10,260 nucleotides of DNA, from NCBI GenBank assembly GCA_002369175.1, contig DFES01000219.1, positions 1-10,260 of the forward strand. Direction: 5' to 3'. Positions within the stretch are counted from its first letter, which is position 1. Every line of letters begins with the position of its first letter. This document shows, in pieces, positions 1-6,706 of this stretch. Under the pieces are notes generated by a model that was given only the letters and a program-made list of their open reading frames with translations, had not been told where the DNA came from and searched no databases. The position numbers were made by a program, and so were the translations under genes. Source of the stretch: Selenomonadaceae bacterium UBA3796 (lineage in GTDB: Bacteria; Bacillota; Negativicutes; Selenomonadales; Selenomonadaceae).

Positions 1-2192
1 ACACCGATATGTACGCGCAGGCGTATTTCGCTTATGACTCCAAGAAGTCCGGTGGCATTACCATGAGCCATCTGCGCTTTGGCAAGAAGCCCATCACGAG
101 TCCGTATCTCATCAACAAGGCAGATTTCATTTCCTGCTCCCAGCAGTCCTATGTCTACCAGTATGATCTTTTGGCAGGGCTCAAGAAGGGCGGCAAGTTC
201 CTGTTGAACACCGTATGGTCTGATGAGGAACTTACGAAGCATTTGCCTGCTTCCATGAAGCGTTATATTGCGAAGAACGAGATTGAGTTCTACACGGTCA
301 ATGCAGTGACCATTGCCAAGGAACTGGGGCTCGGTGGTCGTTTCAACATGGTGATGCAGTCCGCTTTCTTTAAGCTCGCAGCCATCATTCCCTTGGAGGA
401 TGCTGTGAAGTATCTCAAGGATGCAGTTGTTACTTCCTATGGCAAAAAGGGACAGAATATCGTTGACATGAACAACGGTGCCATTGACAAGGGCATTGAG
501 CTTCTCCATAAAGTCGATGTGCCGGCAGATTGGGCAAATGCTCAGGATGCGGCGAAAGAGAAGCGGGATGTTCCTGCCTTCATCAGCGAGATCCAGGAGG
601 TCATGAATCGTCAGGAAGGCGACAAGCTGCCTGTTTCCAAGCTTCGGAATCTGGACGATGGTACCTTCCCCGTGGGTGGATCTGCTTATGAGAAGCGCGG
701 TACGGCCATCAACGTTCCATCCTGGCAGGCGGATAAGTGCATCGGTTGCAATCAGTGCTCGTTTGTCTGCCCCCATGCTGCGATCCGTCCGATTCTCACT
801 ACGGCAGAGGAGAAGGCTGCGGCGCCTGAGGGCATGAGCTTCATTGAGTCTAAGGCGGCAAAGGGCATGAATCTTACGATTGCTGTTTCCACGCTTGACT
901 GCCTTGGTTGCGGAAACTGCGCTCAGGTATGCCCGAAGCAGGCTTTGGAAATGACTGCTCTGGATGATGCAATGAAGGCGAAGCAGGCATATTTTGACTA
1001 CGGCATGGATCCCAAGAAGGTATCCCCGAAGAAGAACCCCATGAAGAAGAGCACGGTGCTCGGCAGCCAGTTTGAGCAGCCCCTCTTTGAGTTCTCCGGT
1101 GCTTGCGCAGGTTGCGGCGAGACGCCCTACGCGAAGCTCCTCACCCAGCTTTTCGGTGACCGCATGCTCATTGCCAATGCGACAGGCTGTTCCTCCATCT
1201 GGGGCGGCAGTGCTCCTGCTATGCCTTACACAAAGAACTTCCGCGGCCATGGTCCTGCTTGGGCTAATTCCCTCTTCGAGGACAATGCGGAGTTTGGTCT
1301 CGGCATGTTCCTGGGAACGAAAGCCGTGCGTGAGCGCCTTGCCGATGATGTGACGGCGGCTCTTGAAGCAGGAAAGGGCAGTGAAGCCCTTCAGGCGGCT
1401 ATGAAAGAGTGGAAGGAAAATCTCATGGTCGGTGAGGGAACCCGTGAACGTGCGGATAAGCTTGTGGAGGCTCTGGAAGCGGAAAAGGGCAGTGACGAGC
1501 TCCTGAACAAGATCTATGAGGATCGTGACTATCTCGTGAAGCGTTCCCAGTGGATTTTCGGCGGTGACGGATGGGCCTATGATATCGGTTATGGCGGTGT
1601 GGATCATGTTCTTGCTTCCGGCGAGGATGTCAATGTGTTCGTCTTTGATACGGAGGTTTATTCCAACACCGGCGGACAGGCATCCAAGTCCACGCCTGCT
1701 GCGGCCATTGCTCAGTTTGCGGCTACAGGCAAGAAGACAAAGAAGAAGGATCTGGGCATGATGGCAATGACCTATGGGTATGTCTATGTTGCTCAGGTGA
1801 ACATGGGAGCCGATCACAATCAGCTCATGAAGGCTATCACGGAGGCAGAGGCGTATCCGGGACCGTCCCTCATTATTGCTTATGCGCCCTGCATCAATCA
1901 TGGTATTCGCAAGGGCATGGGCAAGAGTCAGCTTGAGGGCAAGTTGGCTGTTGAATGCGGTTACTGGGCAAATTATCGCTACAATCCGCAGCTTGTGGGC
2001 ACGGATAAGAATCCCTTCGTTTTGGATTCCAAGGAGCCGGATTTTGGCAAGTTCCAGGAATTCCTCCAGGGCGAGGTTCGTTATTCTTCCCTGAAGCGCA
2101 ACTTCCCAGAGGCAGCAGAGGCGCTCTTCGAGAAGACCCAGCACGATGCTGAAAAGCGCTATGAGGGCTATAAGGCTTTAGCTTCGAAATAA
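1..2192 (+). CDS. nifJ: Pyruvate:ferredoxin (flavodoxin) oxidoreductase, C-terminal part (5' end outside window)
   Basis: Cytoplasmic enzyme that oxidatively decarboxylates pyruvate with CoA to acetyl-CoA and CO2, reducing ferredoxin or flavodoxin. The reading frame (codons beginning at base 3) is open to the left edge, so the ATG at 9 is an internal Met. About 730 codons are present of the ~1170-1200 usual for single-chain enzymes, so roughly the first 450 residues lie upstream. Seen in order: the gamma-like domain with FAYDSKKSGG and HLRFG; two ferredoxin-type 4Fe-4S motifs, CIGCNQCSFVCP (738-773) and CLGCGNCAQVCP (900-935); the CAGCGE pair of the proximal cluster (1104-1115) with further Cys at 1188 and in APCINHG (1890); and the thiamine-diphosphate site GDGWAYDIG (from 1563) with NTGGQ downstream. 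All cluster ligands expected in this part are present and there is no frameshift. Codon choice looks strongly biased, as in highly expressed genes. A strong terminator follows directly. Confidence 0.98.
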   Translation, partial: TDMYAQAYFAYDSKKSGGITMSHLRFGKKPITSPYLINKADFISCSQQSYVYQYDLLAGLKKGGKFLLNTVWSDEELTKHLPASMKRYIAKNEIEFYTVNAVTIAKELGLGGRFNMVMQSAFFKLAAIIPLEDAVKYLKDAVVTSYGKKGQNIVDMNNGAIDKGIELLHKVDVPADWANAQDAAKEKRDVPAFISEIQEVMNRQEGDKLPVSKLRNLDDGTFPVGGSAYEKRGTAINVPSWQADKCIGCNQCSFVCPHAAIRPILTTAEEKAAAPEGMSFIESKAAKGMNLTIAVSTLDCLGCGNCAQVCPKQALEMTALDDAMKAKQAYFDYGMDPKKVSPKKNPMKKSTVLGSQFEQPLFEFSGACAGCGETPYAKLLTQLFGDRMLIANATGCSSIWGGSAPAMPYTKNFRGHGPAWANSLFEDNAEFGLGMFLGTKAVRERLADDVTAALEAGKGSEALQAAMKEWKENLMVGEGTRERADKLVEALEAEKGSDELLNKIYEDRDYLVKRSQWIFGGDGWAYDIGYGGVDHVLASGEDVNVFVFDTEVYSNTGGQASKSTPAAAIAQFAATGKKTKKKDLGMMAMTYGYVYVAQVNMGADHNQLMKAITEAEAYPGPSLIIAYAPCINHGIRKGMGKSQLEGKLAVECGYWANYRYNPQLVGTDKNPFVLDSKEPDFGKFQEFLQGEVRYSSLKRNFPEAAEALFEKTQHDAEKRYEGYKALASK

Positions 2193-2218
2193 CAATTACG
2201 GTTTTCTTTCAATCCGTA

Positions 2219-2257
2219 GGGAAAGGCACTGTTTTGTGGTGCCTTTCCTCTTTTTTT
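2219..2257 (+). terminator. Rho-independent terminator of nifJ
   Basis: A perfect 10-bp stem, GGAAAGGCAC (2220-2229) with GTGCCTTTCC (2239-2248), closes a 9-nt loop and is followed by TC and seven T (2251-2257). A G-U pair at 2219/2249 can extend it. It lies 27 bases after the nifJ stop codon and is oriented to end nifJ transcription. Confidence 0.93.
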
Positions 2258-2297
2258 ACGGTGAGTTATGATTGACGGGCTCTGCCTCGTTGAAACG

Positions 2298-2350
2298 TAA
2301 AAAGCAATCGGAAGGTTTTGCCACAGGCAAAACCTTCCGATTGCTTTTTA
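2298..2350. terminator. Long perfect hairpin, probable bidirectional terminator between nifJ and rubrerythrin
   Basis: A perfect 25-bp inverted repeat (2298-2322 and 2326-2350) with a 3-nt loop. Each arm starts with TAAAAAGCAATCGG, so a T tract lies at the 3' end of the hairpin on either strand. It starts 22 bases after the rubrerythrin stop codon (2373) on the - strand and is the only obvious terminator for that gene. It also backs up the nifJ terminator on the + strand. Bases 2258-2297 between the two hairpins show nothing recognisable. Confidence 0.9.
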
Positions 2351-2372
2351 AAGACAATATGCAACTGGGATG

Positions 2373-2918
2373 TTATTTCCCGAAATAGCGGTCATAAAGA
2401 CCCTTGAAGCCGCAGCCATGGCGAGCCTCGTCTTTCGCCATCTCATGAACCGTGTCATGAACGGCATCGAGATTGAGCTGCTTGGCGAGAGTTGCGAGTT
2501 CTTTCTTGCCGGCGCAGGCACCGTGCTCAGCATCAATGCGCATTTCGAGGTTCTTCTTCGTGCTGTCGGTAAGGACTTCGCCCAAGAGCTCGGCGAATTT
2601 TGCAGCATGCTCTGCTTCCTCGAAGGCATAGCGCTTGAAGGCCTCAGCGATTTCCGGATAGCCTTCCCTGTCTGCCTGGCGGCTCATGGCGAGGTACATG
2701 CCAACTTCGGAGCACTCGCCGGTGAAGTTCTGGCGAAGTCCCTCAATGATCCTTTCATCCACGCCCTTCGCAGTGCCGACATGATGCTCATCGGCAAAGA
2801 CGAGGTCGCCGGTCTGCTCATTGAACTTGGAAGCGGGAGCCTTACAGATAGGGCATTGCTCAGGCGGCTGCTCTCCTTCGAATACATAGCCGCAAACGGT
2901 GCACACGAATTTTTTCAT
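2373..2918 (-). CDS. Reverse-type rubrerythrin (N-terminal rubredoxin, C-terminal diiron domain), probable NAD(P)H-dependent peroxidase component
   Basis: A 181-residue cytoplasmic non-haem iron protein. Residues 1-35 form a rubredoxin-like centre with CTVCG (C6, C9) and CPICKAP (C22, C25). Residues ~50-181 form the ferritin-like diiron domain, with carboxylate and His ligands visible at E68, the ExxH of FEEAEH (E101, H104), E131, E159 and the ExxH of DEARH (E164, H167). Classical rubrerythrins carry rubredoxin at the C-terminus. The order here matches the 'reverse' rubrerythrins of anaerobes, which are known to reduce H2O2 (and O2) with electrons relayed from NAD(P)H. The start at 2918 is chosen because AGGAGGGG (2926-2933) sits 7 nt upstream and MKKFVCTVCG begins the domain. 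An in-frame ATG 39 bases further upstream lies before the ribosome binding site and is not used. It has its own promoter and terminator and is convergent with nifJ. Peroxide protection of PFOR-type enzymes is inference. Confidence 0.95.
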   Translation of the reverse strand: MKKFVCTVCGYVFEGEQPPEQCPICKAPASKFNEQTGDLVFADEHHVGTAKGVDERIIEGLRQNFTGECSEVGMYLAMSRQADREGYPEIAEAFKRYAFEEAEHAAKFAELLGEVLTDSTKKNLEMRIDAEHGACAGKKELATLAKQLNLDAVHDTVHEMAKDEARHGCGFKGLYDRYFGK

Positions 2919-2925
2919 GGTCAAA

Positions 2926-2933
2926 CCCCTCCT
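2926..2933 (-). promoter_or_regulatory. Ribosome binding site fixing the rubrerythrin start
   Basis: On the - strand AGGAGGGG lies 7 nt before the ATG at 2918. It decides against the longer reading frame starting at 2957. Confidence 0.9.
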
Positions 2934-2950
2934 AAAATATAACTGGGAAA

Positions 2951-2982
2951 TCTCCATCCATCGGTTCAGGGATGGATGGAGA
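2951..2982. repeat. Perfect 12-bp inverted repeat in the rubrerythrin leader
   Basis: TCTCCATCCATC (2951-2962) and GATGGATGGAGA (2971-2982) are exact reverse complements separated by 8 nt. The repeat lies between the predicted transcription start (~2996) and the ribosome binding site (2926-2933) of the rubrerythrin gene. It could form an mRNA hairpin or serve as a DNA operator. No T tract follows on either strand, so it is not a normal terminator. It leaves the ribosome binding site free, 17 nt away. Confidence 0.85.
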
Positions 2983-3002
2983 CATACACTTACACAAACT
3001 CA

Positions 3003-3031
3003 ATTATACGTGAAACCTTTTAAAATGGAAA
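3003..3031 (-). promoter_or_regulatory. Probable sigma-70-type promoter of the rubrerythrin gene
   Basis: On the - strand a perfect TATAAT (3003-3008) is preceded at 17 bp by TTTCCA (3026-3031), a 4/6 match to TTGACA. Transcription would start near 2996, giving a leader of about 77 nt. A TTGACC further upstream is 24 bp away and too far to pair with this -10. No obvious PerR-type box was found. Confidence 0.65.
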
Positions 3032-3064
3032 TGGTCAAAAATACTCATTTTTCGGCAAAATTTC

Positions 3065-5299
3065 TCATAAGCCAGAACCCATGTACCGAATTCCCATCAT
3101 GGTAATGTCATCGGACTGATCCGCTCCGTTCACATGTTTCTTGATATCAGCGCGAACAGAGGCGAGGATGTCCTCTATGGGAACGGCGGAAGTCTCCGTA
3201 TGGTTAAGGCATTGTTTCAGCCGTTCCTCCCCGTAGAGGTTGCCATCCGTGTCCATGGCTTCGGTTACGCCGTCCGTGTAGAGGAACATCATATCTCCCG
3301 GCATCAGGGTAAACTTTTTCATGGTGAACGTCACATTCTCGCTTATGCCCAGGGAGTGGCTTTTCTCATTTTCATGCAGGTAGTTCCATTCGGTTTGTTC
3401 TCCGGATTTCCGGCTGATCAGGGGGGGATTGTGTCCACCGTTTGCGTAGATGAATTCCCCTGTAACCACATCCAGGACACCAAAGAACACCGTGACGAAC
3501 ATCAATTCATCGTTGTCCTGGCAGAGCTGCTGATTGGCTAGATCCAGCACTGCCGCAGCATCATCCGGACTTGTGGTCATGAGAGCCAGATTTTTGATGA
3601 TGGTCTTGCTGCGCATCATGAAGAGAGCCGCAGGCACGCCTTTGCCGGATACGTCCGCTACAGTTATGGCCAGGTGGCGGTCATCCAGCAGGTAAAAATC
3701 GTAGAAGTCGCCGCCCACTTCTTTTGCTGCATGCATGGTGGCATATATGCCAAAATCATCGCGGTGGAAATCAAAATCGTGGGGCAGGACGCTCAACTGG
3801 ATGTCTGTTGCCACATTCAGCTCGGTTTCAATGCGTTTTTTCTCTGCTGTGGTTCTGGCAAGATTTTCCATATAATTTTTCAATTCATCCGTCATGGAAT
3901 TGAAGCAGTCCGCCAGATGCTCCAGCTCATCACCTGTTTTTATATCAAGTTTCCTGTTCAGATCGCCGCTGGCGATTTCCCGGACGCCGGTGGTCATTTT
4001 CTGGATGGGGCGCACGAACCTGTTGGAAAGGCGCTTCGAAAGGAGATATATGATGGCGAAGAGGGTCAGCAGGGCAACCAGAGCCACCTTTACAAGAAAG
4101 TGATACTCGCTGTACAGATGCTCCTGGAAGAGATCCATTTGCCCCAGGAAGTAGGCCTGACTTTCCTGGGCAGAAGATGAAATATCATCCTGCAGAACCA
4201 GAACGCCAAAACTCCATCCCACTGTGGAAATGGGGGCGAAAGCAATGAGATACTCTTCGCCGTAGAGTTCCAGCGGCATCATGCCGCTTTCTCCCTTTGC
4301 CATTCTGACGGCAATTTCTGCTACTGTGGGATCGGAGGATGTCCTAAGATCCTGGGGAGCATCCGTTTCGACAAGTACGCCTTCGTCCATGGGGGAAAAG
4401 ATAATCTCCCCCTGACTTGTCATGATGAAGTTTATGCCTTTTTTGCCGATGCTCGTGTCGGAAACAAATCTCCGTATAAAATCTGTAGCAATGTCCAGAC
4501 TGGCAACTCCGGCAATTCCGTTGGAATCGTAGTAAGGGGTCGAACAGCTGATGACTTCGATATCGGAGTGCTCTGCGGTCAAAATCGTCAGATAGGGCAG
4601 GGAGAAGACGGGACGATCGGCATTGATGGCATTCACATACCAGGGACGAACCCGGGGATCATAATCGTAGTCCGCATCATCGGAGATGGGACTGTATTTG
4701 TCGCCGGGGAATATGCTGCTGCAGATCAGGTAGCCGCTTTGACTGCCGAAATAACAGGCGGAATAGGTATTGCCATAGGATTTTTCCATTGGAACCAAGG
4801 TTCCTCTTATGTTGGCAACCAAATCCACTTCCCTCTGCACCGTTTCAATGCCGCGTTTGCGCAGATCCGGGCTGTAGATGATATAGGGTTCGGCGGGGGG
4901 AACCTTCCCGTCATAGGGATCCAGAACTTTTTCCGGCAGATAGTGTTCCGGATGTTGCTCAATCCAGGTCAATGCCTGGGATAAAATAAGCACATCATGC
5001 CGCATAAGTGCCAGCTCACGGTCAACGCGCCATGCTTTTGCCTTTGCAAGCTCTGCCAGGGTTTCCTTGCTGGTTTTGTCGATGTACTGCTTCGTGTACT
5101 CGGCTCCGGACTGGGAAAGCCGCGCTCCCATATCGGACATGTCTTTCTTGATGAAGTCCATGCCGTAGAGGGAAATTGCCGCAAACACAAAGAAAGACAG
5201 CAAGCTTGTCAGGAGCAATAACCGCAAAACGCGCTGACGGATGCTGAGAAGACCCTTTCCTTGCGCGATTGCCCACGTATTCCTAAAAATTTTTTTCAT
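3065..5299 (-). CDS. Membrane-bound dCache-HAMP-SpoIIE family (PP2C-type) serine/threonine phosphatase
   Basis: A 744-residue sensor phosphatase. A first membrane helix (~23-47) leads to a large extracytoplasmic dCache-like domain (~50-400) with DPRVRPWY (214-221), PYYD (255-258) and GVASLDI (264-270). A second helix (~402-420) is followed by HAMP (~421-475), a short coiled linker and a SpoIIE/RsbU-type phosphatase domain (~495-740). Metal-ligand motifs of that family are intact: GGDFYD (D531), DVSGKG (D549), YTDGVTEA (D676) and SDDIT (D730/D731). Such proteins typically dephosphorylate an anti-sigma-factor antagonist and so release a sigma factor or other output in response to an outside ligand. 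No STAS antagonist or anti-sigma kinase gene is adjacent, so the partner is unknown. The start at 5299 is chosen for GAGGA (5307-5311) 7 nt upstream; a frame extending to 5356 would cross the predicted promoter start and lacks a site. The RxRxWY...D pattern resembles amino-acid-binding dCache domains, so an amino-acid ligand is possible but unproven. Confidence 0.93.
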   Translation of the reverse strand: MKKIFRNTWAIAQGKGLLSIRQRVLRLLLLTSLLSFFVFAAISLYGMDFIKKDMSDMGARLSQSGAEYTKQYIDKTSKETLAELAKAKAWRVDRELALMRHDVLILSQALTWIEQHPEHYLPEKVLDPYDGKVPPAEPYIIYSPDLRKRGIETVQREVDLVANIRGTLVPMEKSYGNTYSACYFGSQSGYLICSSIFPGDKYSPISDDADYDYDPRVRPWYVNAINADRPVFSLPYLTILTAEHSDIEVISCSTPYYDSNGIAGVASLDIATDFIRRFVSDTSIGKKGINFIMTSQGEIIFSPMDEGVLVETDAPQDLRTSSDPTVAEIAVRMAKGESGMMPLELYGEEYLIAFAPISTVGWSFGVLVLQDDISSSAQESQAYFLGQMDLFQEHLYSEYHFLVKVALVALLTLFAIIYLLSKRLSNRFVRPIQKMTTGVREIASGDLNRKLDIKTGDELEHLADCFNSMTDELKNYMENLARTTAEKKRIETELNVATDIQLSVLPHDFDFHRDDFGIYATMHAAKEVGGDFYDFYLLDDRHLAITVADVSGKGVPAALFMMRSKTIIKNLALMTTSPDDAAAVLDLANQQLCQDNDELMFVTVFFGVLDVVTGEFIYANGGHNPPLISRKSGEQTEWNYLHENEKSHSLGISENVTFTMKKFTLMPGDMMFLYTDGVTEAMDTDGNLYGEERLKQCLNHTETSAVPIEDILASVRADIKKHVNGADQSDDITMMGIRYMGSGL

Positions 5300-5306
5300 G
5301 TTTCCA

Positions 5307-5311
5307 TCCTC
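5307..5311 (-). promoter_or_regulatory. Ribosome binding site fixing the phosphatase start
   Basis: On the - strand GAGGA lies 7 nt before the ATG at 5299. This selects MKKIFRN as the N-terminus rather than the in-frame ATG at 5356. Confidence 0.75.
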
Positions 5312-5346
5312 GTAAGAACATCCTTGACTCAAATATACACGAGACA

Positions 5347-5375
5347 AGTATACCATACCATAAGAATTTTGTCTT
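5347..5375 (-). promoter_or_regulatory. Probable promoter of the sensor phosphatase gene
   Basis: On the - strand AAGACA (5370-5375, 4/6 match to TTGACA) and TATACT (5347-5352, 5/6 match to TATAAT) are separated by exactly 17 bp. The start would lie near 5340, giving a leader of about 40 nt. A short imperfect dyad, TAAGA/TCTTA (5361-5365 and 5372-5376), overlaps the -35 and could be an operator, but it is too short to call. Confidence 0.6.
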
Positions 5376-5491
5376 ACGATTTATCCCATCAACCCATCAT
5401 CATTTTTTCGCGGAAGGAAACGTACACAGAAGGAAAAGTAGTTGCACGGGTAGAATAGAACAACGAGTAGGAAGGAAAAGATGTTTTGTAT

Positions 5492-5503
5492 TTTGTATAC
5501 AAA
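5492..5503. promoter_or_regulatory. 12-bp perfect palindrome upstream of deoB, candidate operator
   Basis: TTTGTATACAAA is its own reverse complement. It lies just 5' of, and touches, the deoB ribosome binding site (AAAGGAG, 5501-5507). The core fits the t.GT...AC.a pattern typical of FadR-subfamily GntR repressors (known family pattern). The regulator is not in the window, so this is a candidate only. Confidence 0.45.
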
Positions 5504-5515
5504 GGAGAAAGAAGC

Positions 5516-6694
5516 ATGTCTGAAATCAAGCGGGCATTCGTCATTGTTTTGGATAGCTGCGGAATCGGGAATGAACCGGATGCGGCAGATTTTGGCGATG
5601 GGGTGTGCAACACATTGAAATCCATTTGCGGCTCCAAGGAATACGATACGCCCCATATGAAGAAGCTGGGGCTGTTCAACATCGATGGTGTTGGCTGCGG
5701 CGAACCGGAGCTGTCGCCCACCGGTTCTTTTGCACGTCTCCGGGAAATGTCCCGGGGGAAGGACACCATCATTGGCCATTGGGAAATTGCGGGGATCATC
5801 TCGGAACATCCCATGCCCACATATCCCCATGGTTTTCCACCTGATTTGATCGCAGGGCTGGAAAAGGCATTTGGAAGAAAGCTCATCTGCAATCTTCCCT
5901 ATTCCGGTACGAAGGTCATCCATGATTACGGGGAAGAGCATGAAAAGACGGGGGCGCTTATTGTCTATACATCTGCGGATAGTGTATTGCAAATCGCTGC
6001 CCACGAGGAGCATGTGCCCATTGAGGAGCTTTATGATGATTGCCGCAAGGCGAGGGAACTTCTTCACGGAGAGCACGGGGTAGGGCGTGTCATTGCCCGC
6101 CCTTTCATCGGCAGTTATCCGAACTATGAGCGAACACCCCGCCGTCACGATTTTTCCTTGGCTCCCACGGGAGACACCATGCTGGATGCTTTGAGACGAA
6201 AAGGGCTTGACACCATCTGTGTGGGAAAAATCTCTGATATTTTTGCCGGAAGGGGCATCAGCCGCTCCTTGGGCATCAACAAGGACAATGTGGATGGCAT
6301 GGAAAAGACCTTGAAGGTAATGGAGGAGGATTTCAAGGGGCTGTGCTTTGTCAACCTGGTGGACTTTGATATGCAGTACGGACACCGCAGAGATGTGGAC
6401 GGCTATGCCAGAGCTGCTACGGTCTTTGATCGGCAGTTGGGGGAATTTATGGAGAAAATGCACGAAGATGATGTGCTGATGATCACGGCAGACCATGGCT
6501 GCGATCCCGGTGCTCCGGGTACGGATCATACGAGAGAATACATTCCCCTTTTGATTTATGGAAATCCCATCAAAGCGGGAGTGAATCTGGGAACCTATCC
6601 GACGTTTGCCATGATCGGGGCAACCGTTGCGGATATGTTCGGCGCGGATCTGGTTTCCAAGGGGGAGAGTTTCCTGCCGCGCATTTTGCGATAG
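5516..6694 (+). CDS. deoB: Phosphopentomutase
   Basis: Interconverts (deoxy)ribose-1-phosphate and (deoxy)ribose-5-phosphate in the cytoplasm, linking nucleoside phosphorolysis to the pentose-phosphate and deoxyribose routes. The 392-residue length is normal for the family. Alkaline-phosphatase-superfamily metal ligands are visible: D13 in VLDSCGIG, D285 and H290 in DFDMQYGH, D326/H327 in TADHG and H338 in TDHTRE. T84 in GKDTIIGHWE matches the threonine that is phosphorylated in the known enzyme. The start at 5516 is set by AAAGGAG (5501-5507) 8 nt upstream; an in-frame ATG at 5486 would precede that site. It is the first gene of a three-gene operon, 12 bases before pdp, whose ribosome binding site overlaps the deoB stop codon. 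Control by the palindrome at 5492-5503 is possible. Confidence 0.98.
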   Translation: MSEIKRAFVIVLDSCGIGNEPDAADFGDGVCNTLKSICGSKEYDTPHMKKLGLFNIDGVGCGEPELSPTGSFARLREMSRGKDTIIGHWEIAGIISEHPMPTYPHGFPPDLIAGLEKAFGRKLICNLPYSGTKVIHDYGEEHEKTGALIVYTSADSVLQIAAHEEHVPIEELYDDCRKARELLHGEHGVGRVIARPFIGSYPNYERTPRRHDFSLAPTGDTMLDALRRKGLDTICVGKISDIFAGRGISRSLGINKDNVDGMEKTLKVMEEDFKGLCFVNLVDFDMQYGHRRDVDGYARAATVFDRQLGEFMEKMHEDDVLMITADHGCDPGAPGTDHTREYIPLLIYGNPIKAGVNLGTYPTFAMIGATVADMFGADLVSKGESFLPRILR

Positions 6695-6706
6695 GAGGGC
6701 GATGCC

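Larger units (their letters stand above)
5300..5515. other. Divergent intergenic region between the phosphatase and deoB
   Basis: This 216-base gap holds the phosphatase promoter on the - strand and a palindrome before deoB. No convincing + strand promoter was found for deoB. The best candidate is TTGACT (5324-5329) with TATACC (5349-5354), but its 19-bp spacer is long and it overlaps the opposing promoter. TTGCAC (5442-5447) has no proper -10 at 16-18 bp. No protein-coding ORF is believed here. Confidence 0.6.

Noticed and set aside
9..11. ATG at position 9 as the nifJ start
   Set aside because: The frame is open to the window edge, there is no ribosome binding site, and the residues around it match the middle of the enzyme, so the N-terminal domains lie upstream.
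2370..2942. 190-codon open frame on the + strand
   Set aside because: Exact antisense of the rubrerythrin gene, which carries all iron ligands. It also begins right after the terminator hairpin with no ribosome binding site.
2940..3002. PerR-type or other known peroxide-regulator box at the rubrerythrin promoter
   Set aside because: No TTATAAT-N-ATTATAA-like dyad could be found; the only strong symmetry is the GATGGATGGAGA repeat, which does not match a motif I know.
3037..3052. AAAAAT/ATTTTT stem that might terminate the phosphatase transcript
   Set aside because: Only six A-T pairs with a 4-nt loop and no G-C pair, too weak to call a terminator. Read-through into the rubrerythrin gene therefore remains possible.
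5361..5376. TAAGA/TCTTA dyad over the phosphatase -35
   Set aside because: Five-base half-sites in AT-rich DNA are expected by chance; mentioned only in the promoter entry.
5442..5456. TTGCAC and TAGAAT as a deoB promoter
   Set aside because: The two hexamers are only 3 bp apart and neither has a partner at 16-18 bp.
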